A stretch of 64,000 nucleotides of DNA from UBA9676 sp963741615 (lineage in GTDB: Bacteria; Actinomycetota; Actinomycetes; Streptosporangiales; Streptosporangiaceae): assembly GCA_963741615.1 (NCBI GenBank), contig CAVUIU010000030.1, positions 372,001 through 436,000 of the forward strand, written 5' to 3'. Each line of letters begins with the position of its first letter. Position 1 is the first letter of the stretch. Below are positions 38,858 to 47,527 of the stretch, piece by piece. The notes beneath the pieces were generated by a model. That model was not told where the DNA came from and ran no database searches. It saw only the letters and a program-made list of their open reading frames with translations. The position numbers were made by a program, and so were the translations under genes.

Positions 38858-41218
38858 TCACTTCCGGCGACCGGTTCCCGGCCACCGGGACCTGCTCATC
38901 CCGATCGCTGGAAGCGCCGCGAATGAGATTGACCCGGCCAGCAACCCGAGGAACGGCACAAGATCCTTGGCGGAGCTCCTCGGAGCGCTGGTGGGCGGCG
39001 GTTGCGTGGTGGGCGGCGGCTGGGTGGTCGGCGGCTGGGTGGTCGGCGGTGGCTGGGTGGTCGGCGGTGGCTGGGTCGTCGGCGGCTGGGTGGTCGGTGG
39101 CGGATGCGTTGCCGATGACGAATCCGGTGTGGGTTGAGGCGAAGGCACCGGTGTGGGTACCGGTGCGGATGTCTGACCTGGCCGCGGCCTTGCTTTGACC
39201 CCCGGTGCGGGCGCCGCACAGGGATGAACGTGAGTGCAGGGGGAGACGAGCATGCCTGCCGCTGACGCACGGGTACGTTCGCTGCCACAGCCGTTCTGGC
39301 CGGGCAGCCCGATCCCGTCGGTGGCCTCGGCGGGTCGTGAGCAGGCGGTCCAGTTCCAGGAGTAGGCGTGGTTGCCGATCGGGAACGAGAAGGTGATGGT
39401 CAAGCCGAATTCGTCGCGGGAGACGCGTTGCGTCTTGGAGATCTGAGGGGTGCCGGTTCCCAGCAGCAGCACCTGCGGCGAAGGTGGCTCTCTCGCCGGT
39501 GCCGTCTTGAGGGCGGAGTAGGGGTACCACTGCTGAGCCATCTCGGTGCCCAGCGCCGGGGCGGGCACGAGCACGCGGACGCTGAACTTCTCGTGGCAGA
39601 CCGGACGGCGGCACTTCTGGGCGCTCCCGGTGACCGCGGTCGAGGTGACGTAGATGGTGGTGGCCGGCGAGGTTGCCAGCGGCCTGGCCGCGGTGCTGTT
39701 CCGGAACAGCTCGACCTTGTAGCGGGTGGCCAGGCTGGGAGTCACCCGGAACGCATAGTCAGCCATCGTCCCTGCCGGACGCAGGAGGACCGAGCCAGCC
39801 AGGACCGCCGCGCTCCGGTAGGGGAACGGCTGAGCGTACAGCCGGGCGATCTCGCCCCCGGCCGCGTCGCTGACCTGGCCGTAGATCTGGGCGGTCGCGT
39901 TGCTGCCGTCCCGGTACCGGACATAGACATCACCGCCCGCTGGCGGCCGGCCGGACTTGGCGGCGATCTGGATACCCAGGGCGGGGGGCCCGCGGAAAGC
40001 CAGGCTCGCCGCAGTGGCGGCGCCGCCTGTCATCAGGATGGTGATGACCGTGAGGGCGATCACGATACTGCGCCGCGGCCGGCGCTGGAATGCCCCCGAG
40101 TGGCCAGGGTCCGGGTAGCCAGGGTCCGGGTAGCCAGGGTCCGCGTAGCCGGGGCCGCCGGTGGTGGCCAGCGCGGCCGGGAGGTACGCGTCCCCGGTCA
40201 CCATGCCCGCTTCGTCGGAATCGGGGCCCAGTCCCGCCGCTGCCAGGTTGGGCTCTTGTGGCACGCGCGGCGTGGGTGACCAGGCGAACTTGGTGGGCGG
40301 GTGAGTCCCCGCGGCGATGTCGTCCGGGCCGGAGTCCCACGCCGCCAGCCCCAGCGCCTCACAGAGCGCCTCGGCGAAGTCCTGGCAGGTTGGGTAGCGG
40401 TCTTCGGGCGCCTTGGCCAGCGCCGTCGCGAATACCTGGTCCGCCCCCGGCGGCAGGTCCGGCCGCCGCGACGTCAGCAGCGGCGGCGGCTCCGACGCCT
40501 GGGCGTAGATCACCGCCAGCAGGTCGTCGCGGCGGAACGGCGGCGCGCCGGTCAGCAGCTCGAACGCCGCGCACGCCAGCGCGTACTGATCGGCCCGCCC
40601 GTCCACCGGCACACCGGCGACTTGCTCCGGGGAGATGTAATCCGCCGTGCCCAGGAACTGGCCCGTCCCGGTCAGGTCGGCCGGGGACAGCGCAGCCTTG
40701 CTCAGCCCGAAATCGGACAGGTACACGTGATCGGCCCGGCCAGGCCGTGCGTCTATCAGCATGTTCGCCGGTTTCACGTCCCGGTGCACCAGCCCGGCCG
40801 TGTGGGCGGCGTCCAGCGCCGAGGCTACCGGCGAGATGATCGCGTCCACCCGGGCTGGTGGCAGCTGGCCTGCGCGGCGTATCAGGCTCCGCAGGTCCCC
40901 GCCGGGCACGTACCGCATCGCGATGAACAGCACCCCATCGGCCTCACCCGCCTCATACACCGGGATGATGTGCGGGTCATCGACCGCCGCCGCCGCCCGT
41001 GACTCCTGCAGGAACCGCTGCCGGAACCCCTCGTCCGACGCCAGCGCCGGTGCCAGGATCTTCAGCGCCACCCGCCGGCCAAGGCGCTCATCACGCGCCC
41101 GGAACACCACCGCCATCCCGCCCGCGCCGACCTGGCGTTCCAGCCGGTACCCCGCCACCTGTGAGCCGGCGGTGAAACCGGCCAGCGAGCCGTCGGTCTT
41201 CCCCGGAAGATCCCCCAC
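38858..41218 (-). CDS. Receptor-type Ser/Thr protein kinase with extracytoplasmic domain
   Basis: The 786-residue protein begins at GTG 41218 with GGAGG upstream. Residues 22-285 form a Hanks-type kinase: glycine loop VGAGGMAVVF, the VALKI lysine near 52, catalytic loop HRDVKPANML, DFG in YLSDFGLSK and GTADYISPEQV. A proline/glycine stretch with PGYPD repeats (40106-40150) leads to a TM helix near residue 385. The outer part is a novel beta-rich domain with a Cys pair (CRRPVC) rather than PASTA repeats. It is followed by a TTQPPP stalk (38991-39106) and a second hydrophobic helix, FLGLLAGSISFAALPAIGM, with a basic tail. Both ends therefore probably face the cytoplasm. Confidence 0.93.
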   Translation of the reverse strand: MGDLPGKTDGSLAGFTAGSQVAGYRLERQVGAGGMAVVFRARDERLGRRVALKILAPALASDEGFRQRFLQESRAAAAVDDPHIIPVYEAGEADGVLFIAMRYVPGGDLRSLIRRAGQLPPARVDAIISPVASALDAAHTAGLVHRDVKPANMLIDARPGRADHVYLSDFGLSKAALSPADLTGTGQFLGTADYISPEQVAGVPVDGRADQYALACAAFELLTGAPPFRRDDLLAVIYAQASEPPPLLTSRRPDLPPGADQVFATALAKAPEDRYPTCQDFAEALCEALGLAAWDSGPDDIAAGTHPPTKFAWSPTPRVPQEPNLAAAGLGPDSDEAGMVTGDAYLPAALATTGGPGYADPGYPDPGYPDPGHSGAFQRRPRRSIVIALTVITILMTGGAATAASLAFRGPPALGIQIAAKSGRPPAGGDVYVRYRDGSNATAQIYGQVSDAAGGEIARLYAQPFPYRSAAVLAGSVLLRPAGTMADYAFRVTPSLATRYKVELFRNSTAARPLATSPATTIYVTSTAVTGSAQKCRRPVCHEKFSVRVLVPAPALGTEMAQQWYPYSALKTAPAREPPSPQVLLLGTGTPQISKTQRVSRDEFGLTITFSFPIGNHAYSWNWTACSRPAEATDGIGLPGQNGCGSERTRASAAGMLVSPCTHVHPCAAPAPGVKARPRPGQTSAPVPTPVPSPQPTPDSSSATHPPPTTQPPTTQPPPTTQPPPTTQPPTTQPPPTTQPPPTSAPRSSAKDLVPFLGLLAGSISFAALPAIGMSRSRWPGTGRRK
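38991..39106. repeat. TTQPP-type low-complexity repeat in the kinase stalk
   Basis: Units of 15-18 bases such as GGCGGCTGGGTGGTC recur about seven times. They encode PPTTQ and PPPTTQ on the minus strand, a threonine/proline stalk likely to span the cell wall and to be glycosylated. Confidence 0.85.
40106..40150. repeat. 15-bp triple repeat (GYPDP units) in the kinase juxtamembrane region
   Basis: AGGGTCCGGGTAGCC occurs at 40106 and 40121, and with one change at 40136. It encodes GYPDP units just before the first TM helix of the Ser/Thr kinase. Confidence 0.9.
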
Positions 41219-41355
41219 GTTGCCTCCAGAGCCACCGGCTCCGGTTCGCTCTGTCTCCTTGCTTCCGGTTAGTCAACTCCGTGGACGCTCGTCTGGATTA
41301 CCTGGCCAGCGGCCGGTGTCGGTTTTAGGGCCAGGTGATCACTATGAGCCGGCGG

Positions 41356-42051
41356 TCAGCGGCGCGATGAGGGCTGGGTGATCCCGTAGCCCGCGGCGAC
41401 GCTGAAGACGATCAGCCCGAACAGCAGGAAAGTGATCACGTGGACGCTGGTGCACCACAGGCAGATGGCGTTCAGGGTGAACAGTTCGGTGTAGATCAGG
41501 TAGAGCACGAAAACCATGCCGACGGCCACCGAGCCGACCCGGACCCACCGCAGGACCGGCCACGTCGCCCGCCACGCCCACGGCGAGGTGACGGCGAACA
41601 TGAGGACATAGAAGGCGAGCCCGAGCACCGCGACCGGGAAGATCCCGAACACCATCGACTCGGGGCTGGTCGTCACCGCGGCGCAGTTGACGAGCCCCTT
41701 GTCGGAGCAGGCGAGGATCGACGACGAGGTGTAGTGGGCGACGGTGAGGTAGACCGAGACACCGAGGCCAGCCATCGCCAGCGCCCAGGTGACCCACTGG
41801 AGCCAGGCCGGCGCGGCCTGCGGACCGGGGCGGGCCGCCGCGGGCCCGGCGCCTTGCGGCGTGGCCGGCCGGGTGCGGGTTGCCTGCCCGTTGCCGCGCT
41901 GCCCGTTACCGCCCCGCTGCCCGTTACCGCCCCGCTGGCCGTTGCTCCGCTGACCGCTTCCCTGGCTGCGGGTCCCGGCCGGCTGGGCTTCGGGGCGGCC
42001 GCCCCGGGTCCCCTTGTCCCGCGACTTCCCGCCGCCCGGCCGGCTGGCCAT
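41356..42051 (-). CDS. Vitamin K epoxide reductase (VKOR)-family protein
   Basis: The 231-residue protein has four or five TM helices from about residue 85. The loop cysteines are in ACSDKGLVNCAAV and the active-site pair is ICLWC near residue 200, as in bacterial VKOR. VKOR re-oxidises a DsbA-like partner using quinone. The first 80 residues are a basic, Gly/Gln/Arg-rich cytoplasmic tail containing GNGQRG repeats (41888-41948), absent from other VKORs. Its ATG overlaps the stop of the DUF929 gene (TAATG), fitting a DsbA-VKOR pair as in mycobacteria. Confidence 0.92.
   Translation of the reverse strand: MASRPGGGKSRDKGTRGGRPEAQPAGTRSQGSGQRSNGQRGGNGQRGGNGQRGNGQATRTRPATPQGAGPAAARPGPQAAPAWLQWVTWALAMAGLGVSVYLTVAHYTSSSILACSDKGLVNCAAVTTSPESMVFGIFPVAVLGLAFYVLMFAVTSPWAWRATWPVLRWVRVGSVAVGMVFVLYLIYTELFTLNAICLWCTSVHVITFLLFGLIVFSVAAGYGITQPSSRR
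41888..41948. repeat. 18-bp repeat encoding GNGQRG in the VKOR tail
   Basis: An 18-base unit around CGCTGCCCGTTACCGCCC is present about three times. It gives a GNGQRG-rich, positively charged N-terminal tail ahead of the first TM helix. Confidence 0.85.
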
Positions 42052-42950
42052 TACAGCTTCCCCGCCAGCGCCTTGATGGCCGGGGAGGTGCAGACCGAGG
42101 CCGGCTGGCTGTTCGTGGTCTTGCAGATGGCGGCGGTGATGTAGTTCGCGGCGCCGTCAGCGCCCGCGGCGATCGGCGAGGAGGGGTCATGCAGCGCGGC
42201 GGCGATCTGGCCCCACGTCTTGCCCGCGAGCACCTGGGGGCTGTAGATGATCGAGATCATGTACTTGTTGCCGACGTCGATGAACGGGTAGGAGTTCGCG
42301 TCGTACTTCTGCCAGATCGCCTGCTGCTGTGGCGTCGTGGCCTGCAACGGCGAGTGGTCGATCTTCTCGTTCTCCACCGGGACGAACGCCAGGTACTTAC
42401 TGGAGTAGCCGGACTTGTAGAACGTCAGGGTCGCCGTGTTCGGGTAGGCCTCGGCCCCGCCGCCGGGCACGGTGGCGGCCGAGTGGATCCCGTGCAGCGG
42501 CGACAGTGTGCCGAACCGGCTGAGCGCGACGGCCATGGACCAGCGCATCGCGGCGCAGTACGGGCAGAACTCCGCCCCGACGTAGAGCATCTCCGGCTTG
42601 CCGTTGCTGGTGAGCGGCGTCCCGCTGATCACCTTGACCGGCGTCTGGACCTGGCTCGGCACCGAACCGGCCCCTACCGCGTTCAGGGTGCTGGCGGGCA
42701 CGGTGGTGACGTCCTTGGCCACGCTGGCGGCGAGAGGTGTCCCGCCAGGGCCGCCCGGTGTCGGCGTGGGGGTCGAGGGTGAGCCCAGTGACTTGACGAC
42801 GATGAAGGCAACCACGATCACGATCACGCCGAGGATGCTGCCGCCGGTGATGAACAGGCGCCTGCGCGCCTCGGCCCGCTTCTCAGCCGCCCGCTGCGCC
42901 GCGATCCTCTCCCGCGCGTTCTGCTGCCTGATCCTTGTCGCCTTGCTCAT
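42051..42950 (-). CDS. DUF929/DsbA-like thiol oxidoreductase, membrane-anchored
   Basis: The 299-residue protein has a basic cytoplasmic start, one TM helix at about residues 33-54, a Ser/Pro/Thr linker, and a thioredoxin-like DUF929 domain. The active site is FCPYCAAMRW near residue 130 with CxxC intact, and two more cysteines (ICKTTN, VCTSP) close the C terminus, perhaps as a structural disulfide. It should introduce disulfides into exported proteins and be recycled by the VKOR encoded next. GTG/ATG choice is simple: the frame opens at 42950. Confidence 0.9.
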   Translation of the reverse strand: MSKATRIRQQNARERIAAQRAAEKRAEARRRLFITGGSILGVIVIVVAFIVVKSLGSPSTPTPTPGGPGGTPLAASVAKDVTTVPASTLNAVGAGSVPSQVQTPVKVISGTPLTSNGKPEMLYVGAEFCPYCAAMRWSMAVALSRFGTLSPLHGIHSAATVPGGGAEAYPNTATLTFYKSGYSSKYLAFVPVENEKIDHSPLQATTPQQQAIWQKYDANSYPFIDVGNKYMISIIYSPQVLAGKTWGQIAAALHDPSSPIAAGADGAANYITAAICKTTNSQPASVCTSPAIKALAGKL

Positions 42951-43095
42951 CGCCAGTCCTCAAAGATGATCTTCCGTGGTCATCCGCCCCGTCCATGGTA
43001 GGGCGCTGCGGGGGCTGGCCGGGCCGCGTCCGGTGGACGATGAGCGGCATCGTTATCGCCCCGCTCCGGGCCGGGTCGCCCCGGAGTCCACGCCG

Positions 43096-43503
43096 CTAGC
43101 GGCGCCGGATCGCGGCCGGGGTGTTGACCTTGTCCGCCGCGATTCTCAGGATAACCCGGCCCTGCGGGCCGATCGGATTCCGGTAGTCGCTGCCCACGTA
43201 CTTGCGGGACAGCTCGTCGATGTGCTGGCGGGCCGGCTCGCCGGTGATGGTTTCGACGACCCGGCCGCGCACCTCGGCCCAGTCCCAGGGGTCGTCGCAC
43301 GAGTGGATGAGCACGGTGATCCGGGGATCCCGGCGGATGTTCCTCGCCCGCTGGCGCTGCGGTTCGGTGTTCACGAGGATGTTCTCGCCATCGGTGTCGA
43401 CCCAGGTCAGCAGGGCCTGTGGCTGGCCGCTGGGCATGAGGGTGACCACCGTGGCCAGATTCTTGCCCTTGGCCAGCCTGACGACATCGGCATTCAGTTG
43501 CAT
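43096..43503 (-). CDS. PPOX-class (F420-type) flavin/deazaflavin oxidoreductase
   Basis: The 135-residue split-barrel protein belongs to the pyridoxamine-phosphate-oxidase-like superfamily, with words typical of the actinobacterial PPOX class F420-dependent group: NLATVVTLMPSGQPQALLTWVDTDG and LVNTEPQRQRARNIRRDPRITVLIH. The substrate cannot be told. ATG 43503 is preceded by GAAAGG. It lies between the DUF929 and PEBP genes on the same strand without overlap. Confidence 0.85.
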   Translation of the reverse strand: MQLNADVVRLAKGKNLATVVTLMPSGQPQALLTWVDTDGENILVNTEPQRQRARNIRRDPRITVLIHSCDDPWDWAEVRGRVVETITGEPARQHIDELSRKYVGSDYRNPIGPQGRVILRIAADKVNTPAAIRRR

Positions 43504-43536
43504 GAAGGACCTTTCGCCCCCCGGGACAATTCGGGC

Positions 43537-44073
43537 TCAGTGCCCGAAAACGGGAATCATCACCGCCCGCGCGAGGGTGTGGAAGCCCAGGTTGAAGCCG
43601 GCCACCGCGGGTGAGATGTCGGAGTCAACGCCGAGGGAGTCCACATCGAGCGCGTGCACGGCGAACACGTACCGGTGCGGCGGGTCGCCGGCGGGTGGCG
43701 CGGCACCGCCGAAGTCCTTGGAACCGTAGTCGTTGCGCACGCAGAACCCCCCCGACGGCAGCCCGGCCTGCTGCCCGCTCACCGCGCCGCTGGCCAGTTC
43801 GGTCACGCTCGCGGGGATGTCGAGCAGGACCATGTGCCAGAATCCGGAACCGGTCGGCGCGTCGGGGTCGTAACAGGTCACCGCGAAGCTCTTGGTCTCC
43901 GCCGGGAATCCGTGCCAGCGCAGGCCCGGGGAGATGTTCTGCCCGGTCATCCCGAACCCGCTGTAGACCTGCGCGTCGGTCATCATCTGGCCGTCCGCGA
44001 CGTCGCCGCTTTCCACCGTGAACGAGGGGACAGCGGGCAGGTAGTCGTACGGCAGCGGCGCACGTTCGGTCAT
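43537..44073 (-). CDS. PEBP/YbhB-family (Raf-kinase-inhibitor-like) protein
   Basis: From ATG 44073 (GGAG six bases upstream) the 178-residue protein carries the PEBP ligand-site words CYDPDAPTGSGFWHMVLLDIP near residue 65 and the DYG-KDFGGAAPPAGDPPHRYVFAVHAL segment. Bacterial YbhB/YbcL members bind small anions; their role is poorly known. No signal peptide is present, so it is cytoplasmic. A 1205-residue antisense ORF that ends with this protein is only open because of high GC and is not a real longer gene. Confidence 0.9.
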   Translation of the reverse strand: MTERAPLPYDYLPAVPSFTVESGDVADGQMMTDAQVYSGFGMTGQNISPGLRWHGFPAETKSFAVTCYDPDAPTGSGFWHMVLLDIPASVTELASGAVSGQQAGLPSGGFCVRNDYGSKDFGGAAPPAGDPPHRYVFAVHALDVDSLGVDSDISPAVAGFNLGFHTLARAVMIPVFGH

Positions 44074-44202
44074 CGCGATCTCCATAAGTCGTAGGGCATC
44101 CGGCCCGGCCAGCCCTACGCTATCGAGCAGCGCCGCGACGACGGCCGCTAACCCCTCAACAGACGCGGCAAAACGGATGACTTTCCCGTGCTCGCCCATC
44201 GC

Positions 44203-44232
44203 CGGATGGAGGTAGTGCGGATGGAGGTAGTC
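44203..44232 (+). repeat. 15-bp duplication copying ribosome site and start codon
   Basis: CGGATGGAGGTAGTG (44203-44217) is followed directly by CGGATGGAGGTAGTC (44218-44232). Each copy holds an ATG and GGAGG, so the start and its ribosome binding site of the beta-propeller gene exist twice in the same frame. Confidence 0.9.
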
Positions 44233-45504
44233 GTGTGGCACGGGGGCTCGCTGACCTGGATCCGCCGTCTGTCCCTCGCCGCCGTGCTGATCGTGGCCGC
44301 GGTCGCGCCCGGCCCAGGGGCGGGGACGCGGTCGCAGGCGTGCCCGGGACCGGCCGGCTGCGGGCGGCCGGGCATGGTGCGCTGGTCGCGGTTGCTGCCC
44401 GGGTCCTGGGTCGCGCAGAACGGACTGCTGGGTACCACCCCGGCCCAGGGACAGGCATACGCCGCACTCGGTGATCAGGTCGCCGCCATCGGCTCCGGGA
44501 TGACGGTCTCCGCCTATGCGGCGCGCAGCGGCCAGCCCCTGTGGACCGCCGATCTCGCCGGGTTCCCGGCCGGGTCGGCGATCGTCTCGGTCCGGGCCTG
44601 GCCAGGTGTGGTCACGGCGGGAGTGGGGCTGCCGACCGTGGCACGACCGGGCGGGCCCGCCAGGAAAGAGGTGGTGCTGGCGGCGGCGACCGGCCGGCGG
44701 ATCAGGGCCTATCCGGCGGCGCCGTTCGGCGGCGCGGTGGCGGCCGATGCCGCCGCCACGGTGATCGTCGGCGCGCATGCGGTGACCCGTTATGCCAACC
44801 GCAGCGGTGCGGTGATGTGGAGCAGGCCTACCGGGCAGGTGGCGCAGGCCTGGCAGGAGGAGGGAAACAGCCTGTACATCACGGTCGCCGCCGGGGGCTA
44901 CCTGGGATCGGCGCCAGTGACGGCGCTGCGGCGGATCAATCTGCGCACGGGCGCCGAGCGGCTGATCCGGCCCAGGGGGCATGCCTTCACCGGCTCGCTC
45001 AGCCTGGCCTTCGGCGGGGCGGTGTTCTTCGCCGGCGCCGGGGGGGTCAGCGCCTACAGCACCACCACCGGCGCCCGGTTGTGGCACCGGCGGGCCGGGT
45101 TGCCGGAAAGCATCGACGTGACGCAGCGGCGCCTGTATCTGCTGGCCGGCAACGCGCTGGTCGGGGTGGACCCACGGACGGGGGCCAGGCTGGCCCGGGT
45201 GTCCGGTGCAACCGCCGCCGAATCCGCCGGGTTGTACGGGGTGCGGGCGGGCGCGGTCCTCGGCCTCGACCACGGTGCGCTCGGCCGGGCCTGGGGCTAC
45301 GACGTCGCTACCCAGCGGGTGTCGTGGACCAGCACCCCGCTGCCGTGGCCCCATTACTTCGTGGACCTGTCGGGGATCGGGGGGAGTACCTCGCCCCGCG
45401 GGGACGGCCTGCTGCTGGCCGTGTGCGCGCAACTCGGCCCGCCACCGGCGCCCGGCGCGGCACAGCCGTGCCTGCGCCCGGAGTTGACCGCGCTCAACCG
45501 CTGA
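44221..45504 (+). CDS. Secreted PQQ-like beta-propeller protein
   Basis: With ATG 44221 the protein has 427 residues; ATG 44206, GTG 44188 or GTG 44233 are other in-frame starts. A basic patch and hydrophobic helix (WIRRLSLAAVLIVAAVAP) form a signal peptide or anchor. The rest is built of beta-propeller blades of the PQQ/outer-membrane-assembly type: YAARSGQPLWTADLAGFPAG, AGGVSAYSTTTGARLWHRRAG and GNALVGVDPRTGARLARVSG. No PQQ-binding active site can be recognised, so it is likely a scaffold or sensor. It diverges from the PEBP gene. Confidence 0.8.
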   Translation: MEVVVWHGGSLTWIRRLSLAAVLIVAAVAPGPGAGTRSQACPGPAGCGRPGMVRWSRLLPGSWVAQNGLLGTTPAQGQAYAALGDQVAAIGSGMTVSAYAARSGQPLWTADLAGFPAGSAIVSVRAWPGVVTAGVGLPTVARPGGPARKEVVLAAATGRRIRAYPAAPFGGAVAADAAATVIVGAHAVTRYANRSGAVMWSRPTGQVAQAWQEEGNSLYITVAAGGYLGSAPVTALRRINLRTGAERLIRPRGHAFTGSLSLAFGGAVFFAGAGGVSAYSTTTGARLWHRRAGLPESIDVTQRRLYLLAGNALVGVDPRTGARLARVSGATAAESAGLYGVRAGAVLGLDHGALGRAWGYDVATQRVSWTSTPLPWPHYFVDLSGIGGSTSPRGDGLLLAVCAQLGPPPAPGAAQPCLRPELTALNR

Positions 45505-45603
45505 CCGGTCCCACACCTGCGGCATGTTCTGGGGCCGGTTGCGGTTGTCCTGTTTAGGAGCGGGAAGCGGGGGCTTTGAGACTCCGGCTCCGAGGGAGAC
45601 AAC

Positions 45604-46893
45604 ATGAAGTGGCGCAGGCGCCGGCTGGCGCCGCCGGACGCGCCGAGGGTCATTGTCGTCGGCGCGGGCTTCGGGGGGCTCGCGGCAGTCGCCGAACTGG
45701 CTCGCGCGGGCATGCAGGTCATGCTGATCGACCACCACGTGTACAGCACCTTCCAGCCGTTGCTGTACCAGGTGGCGACCGGAGGGCTGAATCCCGGTGA
45801 CGTCGCCTATTCGGCCCGGGCCTTCACCCGCAGGCAGGGTGCCCGGTTCCGGCTCGGCGAGCTGACCGGCGTGGACGCGGCGGCCCGGCGCATCACCCTG
45901 GCCGACGGCGGGCAGTTCGAGTACGACTACCTCATTCTGGCGACCGGTGTGTCGGCCGCGTACTACGGCGTGAGTGGCGCCGCGGAGCACAGCCTGGGCC
46001 TGTACACCCGCCGGGACGCGGTGACGCTGCGGGACCACATCATGGCCCGGCTGGAACGCCTGGACATCGCCGGCCCGGGAAAGGACGTGAACTTCACCGT
46101 GGTCGGCGGCGGGGCGACCGGCGTGGAGCTGGCGGGGGCGCTCGCGGAACTGCGCGCGACCGCACTTGACGCCGCGTTTCCCGAGGTCAACCTGGCGAGC
46201 GTGCACATCACGCTGGTCGAGCAGGCACCTGTCCTGCTCGCGCCGTTCCAGCCGGTCCTGCAGGAGTACGCACGCCGGGAACTGGTGTGCCGCGGCGTGG
46301 AGGTCCGCCTGTCCACCGAGATCAGTGAGGTCACCGGGGACCGCGTGGTGCTGGCCAACGGCGAGGACCTGCCCAGTGACGTCACCATCTGGGCGGCAGG
46401 GGTCACGGCCCCGGCCGCGGTGGGCCGCCTGGGCCTGCCCCAGGGGCGTGGTGGCCGCATTCTGACCGGGCCTGACCTGCGGGTCCACGGCCAGGAGCGG
46501 GTGTTCGCCGTGGGTGACGTCGCTCTCGTGGACGGGCTCCCACTGCCGCAGCTCGCCCAGCCCGCCATCCAGGCCGGGCGGCACGCCGCCCGGCAGGTGG
46601 AACGGCTGGTGAAAGGCCGCCCGCCGGTCACGTTCGCCTACCACGACAAGGGCATCATGGCGACGGTCGGCAGGCGCAGTGCCGTCGTCGAGCTGCCGCA
46701 TGGCCTGCGGGTGCGCGGGACGCTGGCCTGGCTCGCCTGGCTCGGTCTGCACCTGGTCACGCTGCTGGGCGGCCGGAACCGGCTGTCCGCGCTGCTCAAC
46801 CTGTCCTGGCGCTACGTGAGCTGGGGCCGTGGCGGTGGTGTCATTGTCGGCGATGACCCGGTCCGTCCAGACGGGATCCGCCGGAGCCGGTGA
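45604..46893 (+). CDS. ndh: Type II NADH dehydrogenase (NDH-2)
   Basis: The 429-residue flavoprotein has the FAD dinucleotide fold VIVVGAGFGGLAAVAELARAG near residue 15 and the NAD fold FTVVGGGATGVELAGALAEL near residue 165. AAGVTAPAAVGRLG and VFAVGDVALV mark the FAD C-terminal contact. The C-terminal amphipathic helix region (LAWLAWLGLHLVTLLGGRNR) anchors it to the membrane, where it passes electrons from NADH to menaquinone without proton pumping. GGGAG precedes ATG 45604. It stands alone after the propeller gene. Confidence 0.92.
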   Translation: MKWRRRRLAPPDAPRVIVVGAGFGGLAAVAELARAGMQVMLIDHHVYSTFQPLLYQVATGGLNPGDVAYSARAFTRRQGARFRLGELTGVDAAARRITLADGGQFEYDYLILATGVSAAYYGVSGAAEHSLGLYTRRDAVTLRDHIMARLERLDIAGPGKDVNFTVVGGGATGVELAGALAELRATALDAAFPEVNLASVHITLVEQAPVLLAPFQPVLQEYARRELVCRGVEVRLSTEISEVTGDRVVLANGEDLPSDVTIWAAGVTAPAAVGRLGLPQGRGGRILTGPDLRVHGQERVFAVGDVALVDGLPLPQLAQPAIQAGRHAARQVERLVKGRPPVTFAYHDKGIMATVGRRSAVVELPHGLRVRGTLAWLAWLGLHLVTLLGGRNRLSALLNLSWRYVSWGRGGGVIVGDDPVRPDGIRRSR

Positions 46894-46933
46894 CCCGGCC
46901 CACAGCCGGCCCCGCGGCTGCTTACTATGAACC

Positions 46934-47527
46934 GTGCCCCCAGAAGCTACCGGCGTCCCGCCGGAACGGGTGGACGCCGGCATGCTCGTCCTGCGCCGGG
47001 TGCGCGCGGCGGATGCGGGCGACATCGCCGCTGCCGTCAGCGCCAGCCTGGAGCACCTGCGGCCCTGGATGCCGTGGGCGACCCCGGAGGCCGCTGACCC
47101 GCGGGTCCAGCGGGTCCGGGTGGCCGAAGCCGACGACATGTGGGCCTGCGGCACGGACTACATCTACTCGGTGTTCGCTGCCGAGGAAAGCGTGCTGGTC
47201 GGGGCGATCGGGCTGCACCGGCGGGTGGGCGACGGTGGTATCGAGATCGGCTACTGGATCGCCGAGCGGCAGACCCGCCGTGGCTTCGGGACGGCCGCGG
47301 CCGAGGCGCTGACCTCGGTCGCGCTGGGACTCCCCGGGGTGCGGCGGGTCGAGATCCACTGCGACGAGGCCAACAGCGCCAGCGCCGCCATCCCCCGCAA
47401 GCTCGGCTACCGGCTTGACCGGGTGATCTCACACGAGCCGGAAGCACCCGGGGAGAGCGGCCGCCGCATGATCTGGGTGCGGGACGCCTCCGATGCCGGG
47501 ACGGGACGGCCGGAGGCTGGCTGGTGA
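46934..47527 (+). CDS. GNAT acetyltransferase (RimJ/RimL-like)
   Basis: The 197-residue protein is of the RimJ/RimL type: LVLRRVRAADAGDIAAAV near residue 18, IGYWIAERQTRRGFGTAAAEALTSVAL (acetyl-CoA site with the RxxGxG/A pattern), and RVEIHCDEANSASAAIPRKLGYRLD. The acceptor is unknown. GTG 46934 gives a short disordered lead; a later ATG (46982, MLVLRRV) is also plausible. Its stop overlaps the start of the SCO1 gene as GTGA. Confidence 0.85.
   Translation: MPPEATGVPPERVDAGMLVLRRVRAADAGDIAAAVSASLEHLRPWMPWATPEAADPRVQRVRVAEADDMWACGTDYIYSVFAAEESVLVGAIGLHRRVGDGGIEIGYWIAERQTRRGFGTAAAEALTSVALGLPGVRRVEIHCDEANSASAAIPRKLGYRLDRVISHEPEAPGESGRRMIWVRDASDAGTGRPEAGW

Noticed and set aside
38991..39106. CRISPR-like or satellite repeat
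   Set aside because: The units are in frame and encode a TTQPP stalk in the Ser/Thr kinase; a coding explanation suffices.
43537..47154. 1205-residue minus-strand open frame
   Set aside because: Only its last 178 residues (the PEBP protein) show family motifs; the remainder is antisense to the well-supported propeller, NDH-2 and GNAT genes and is open because of high GC.
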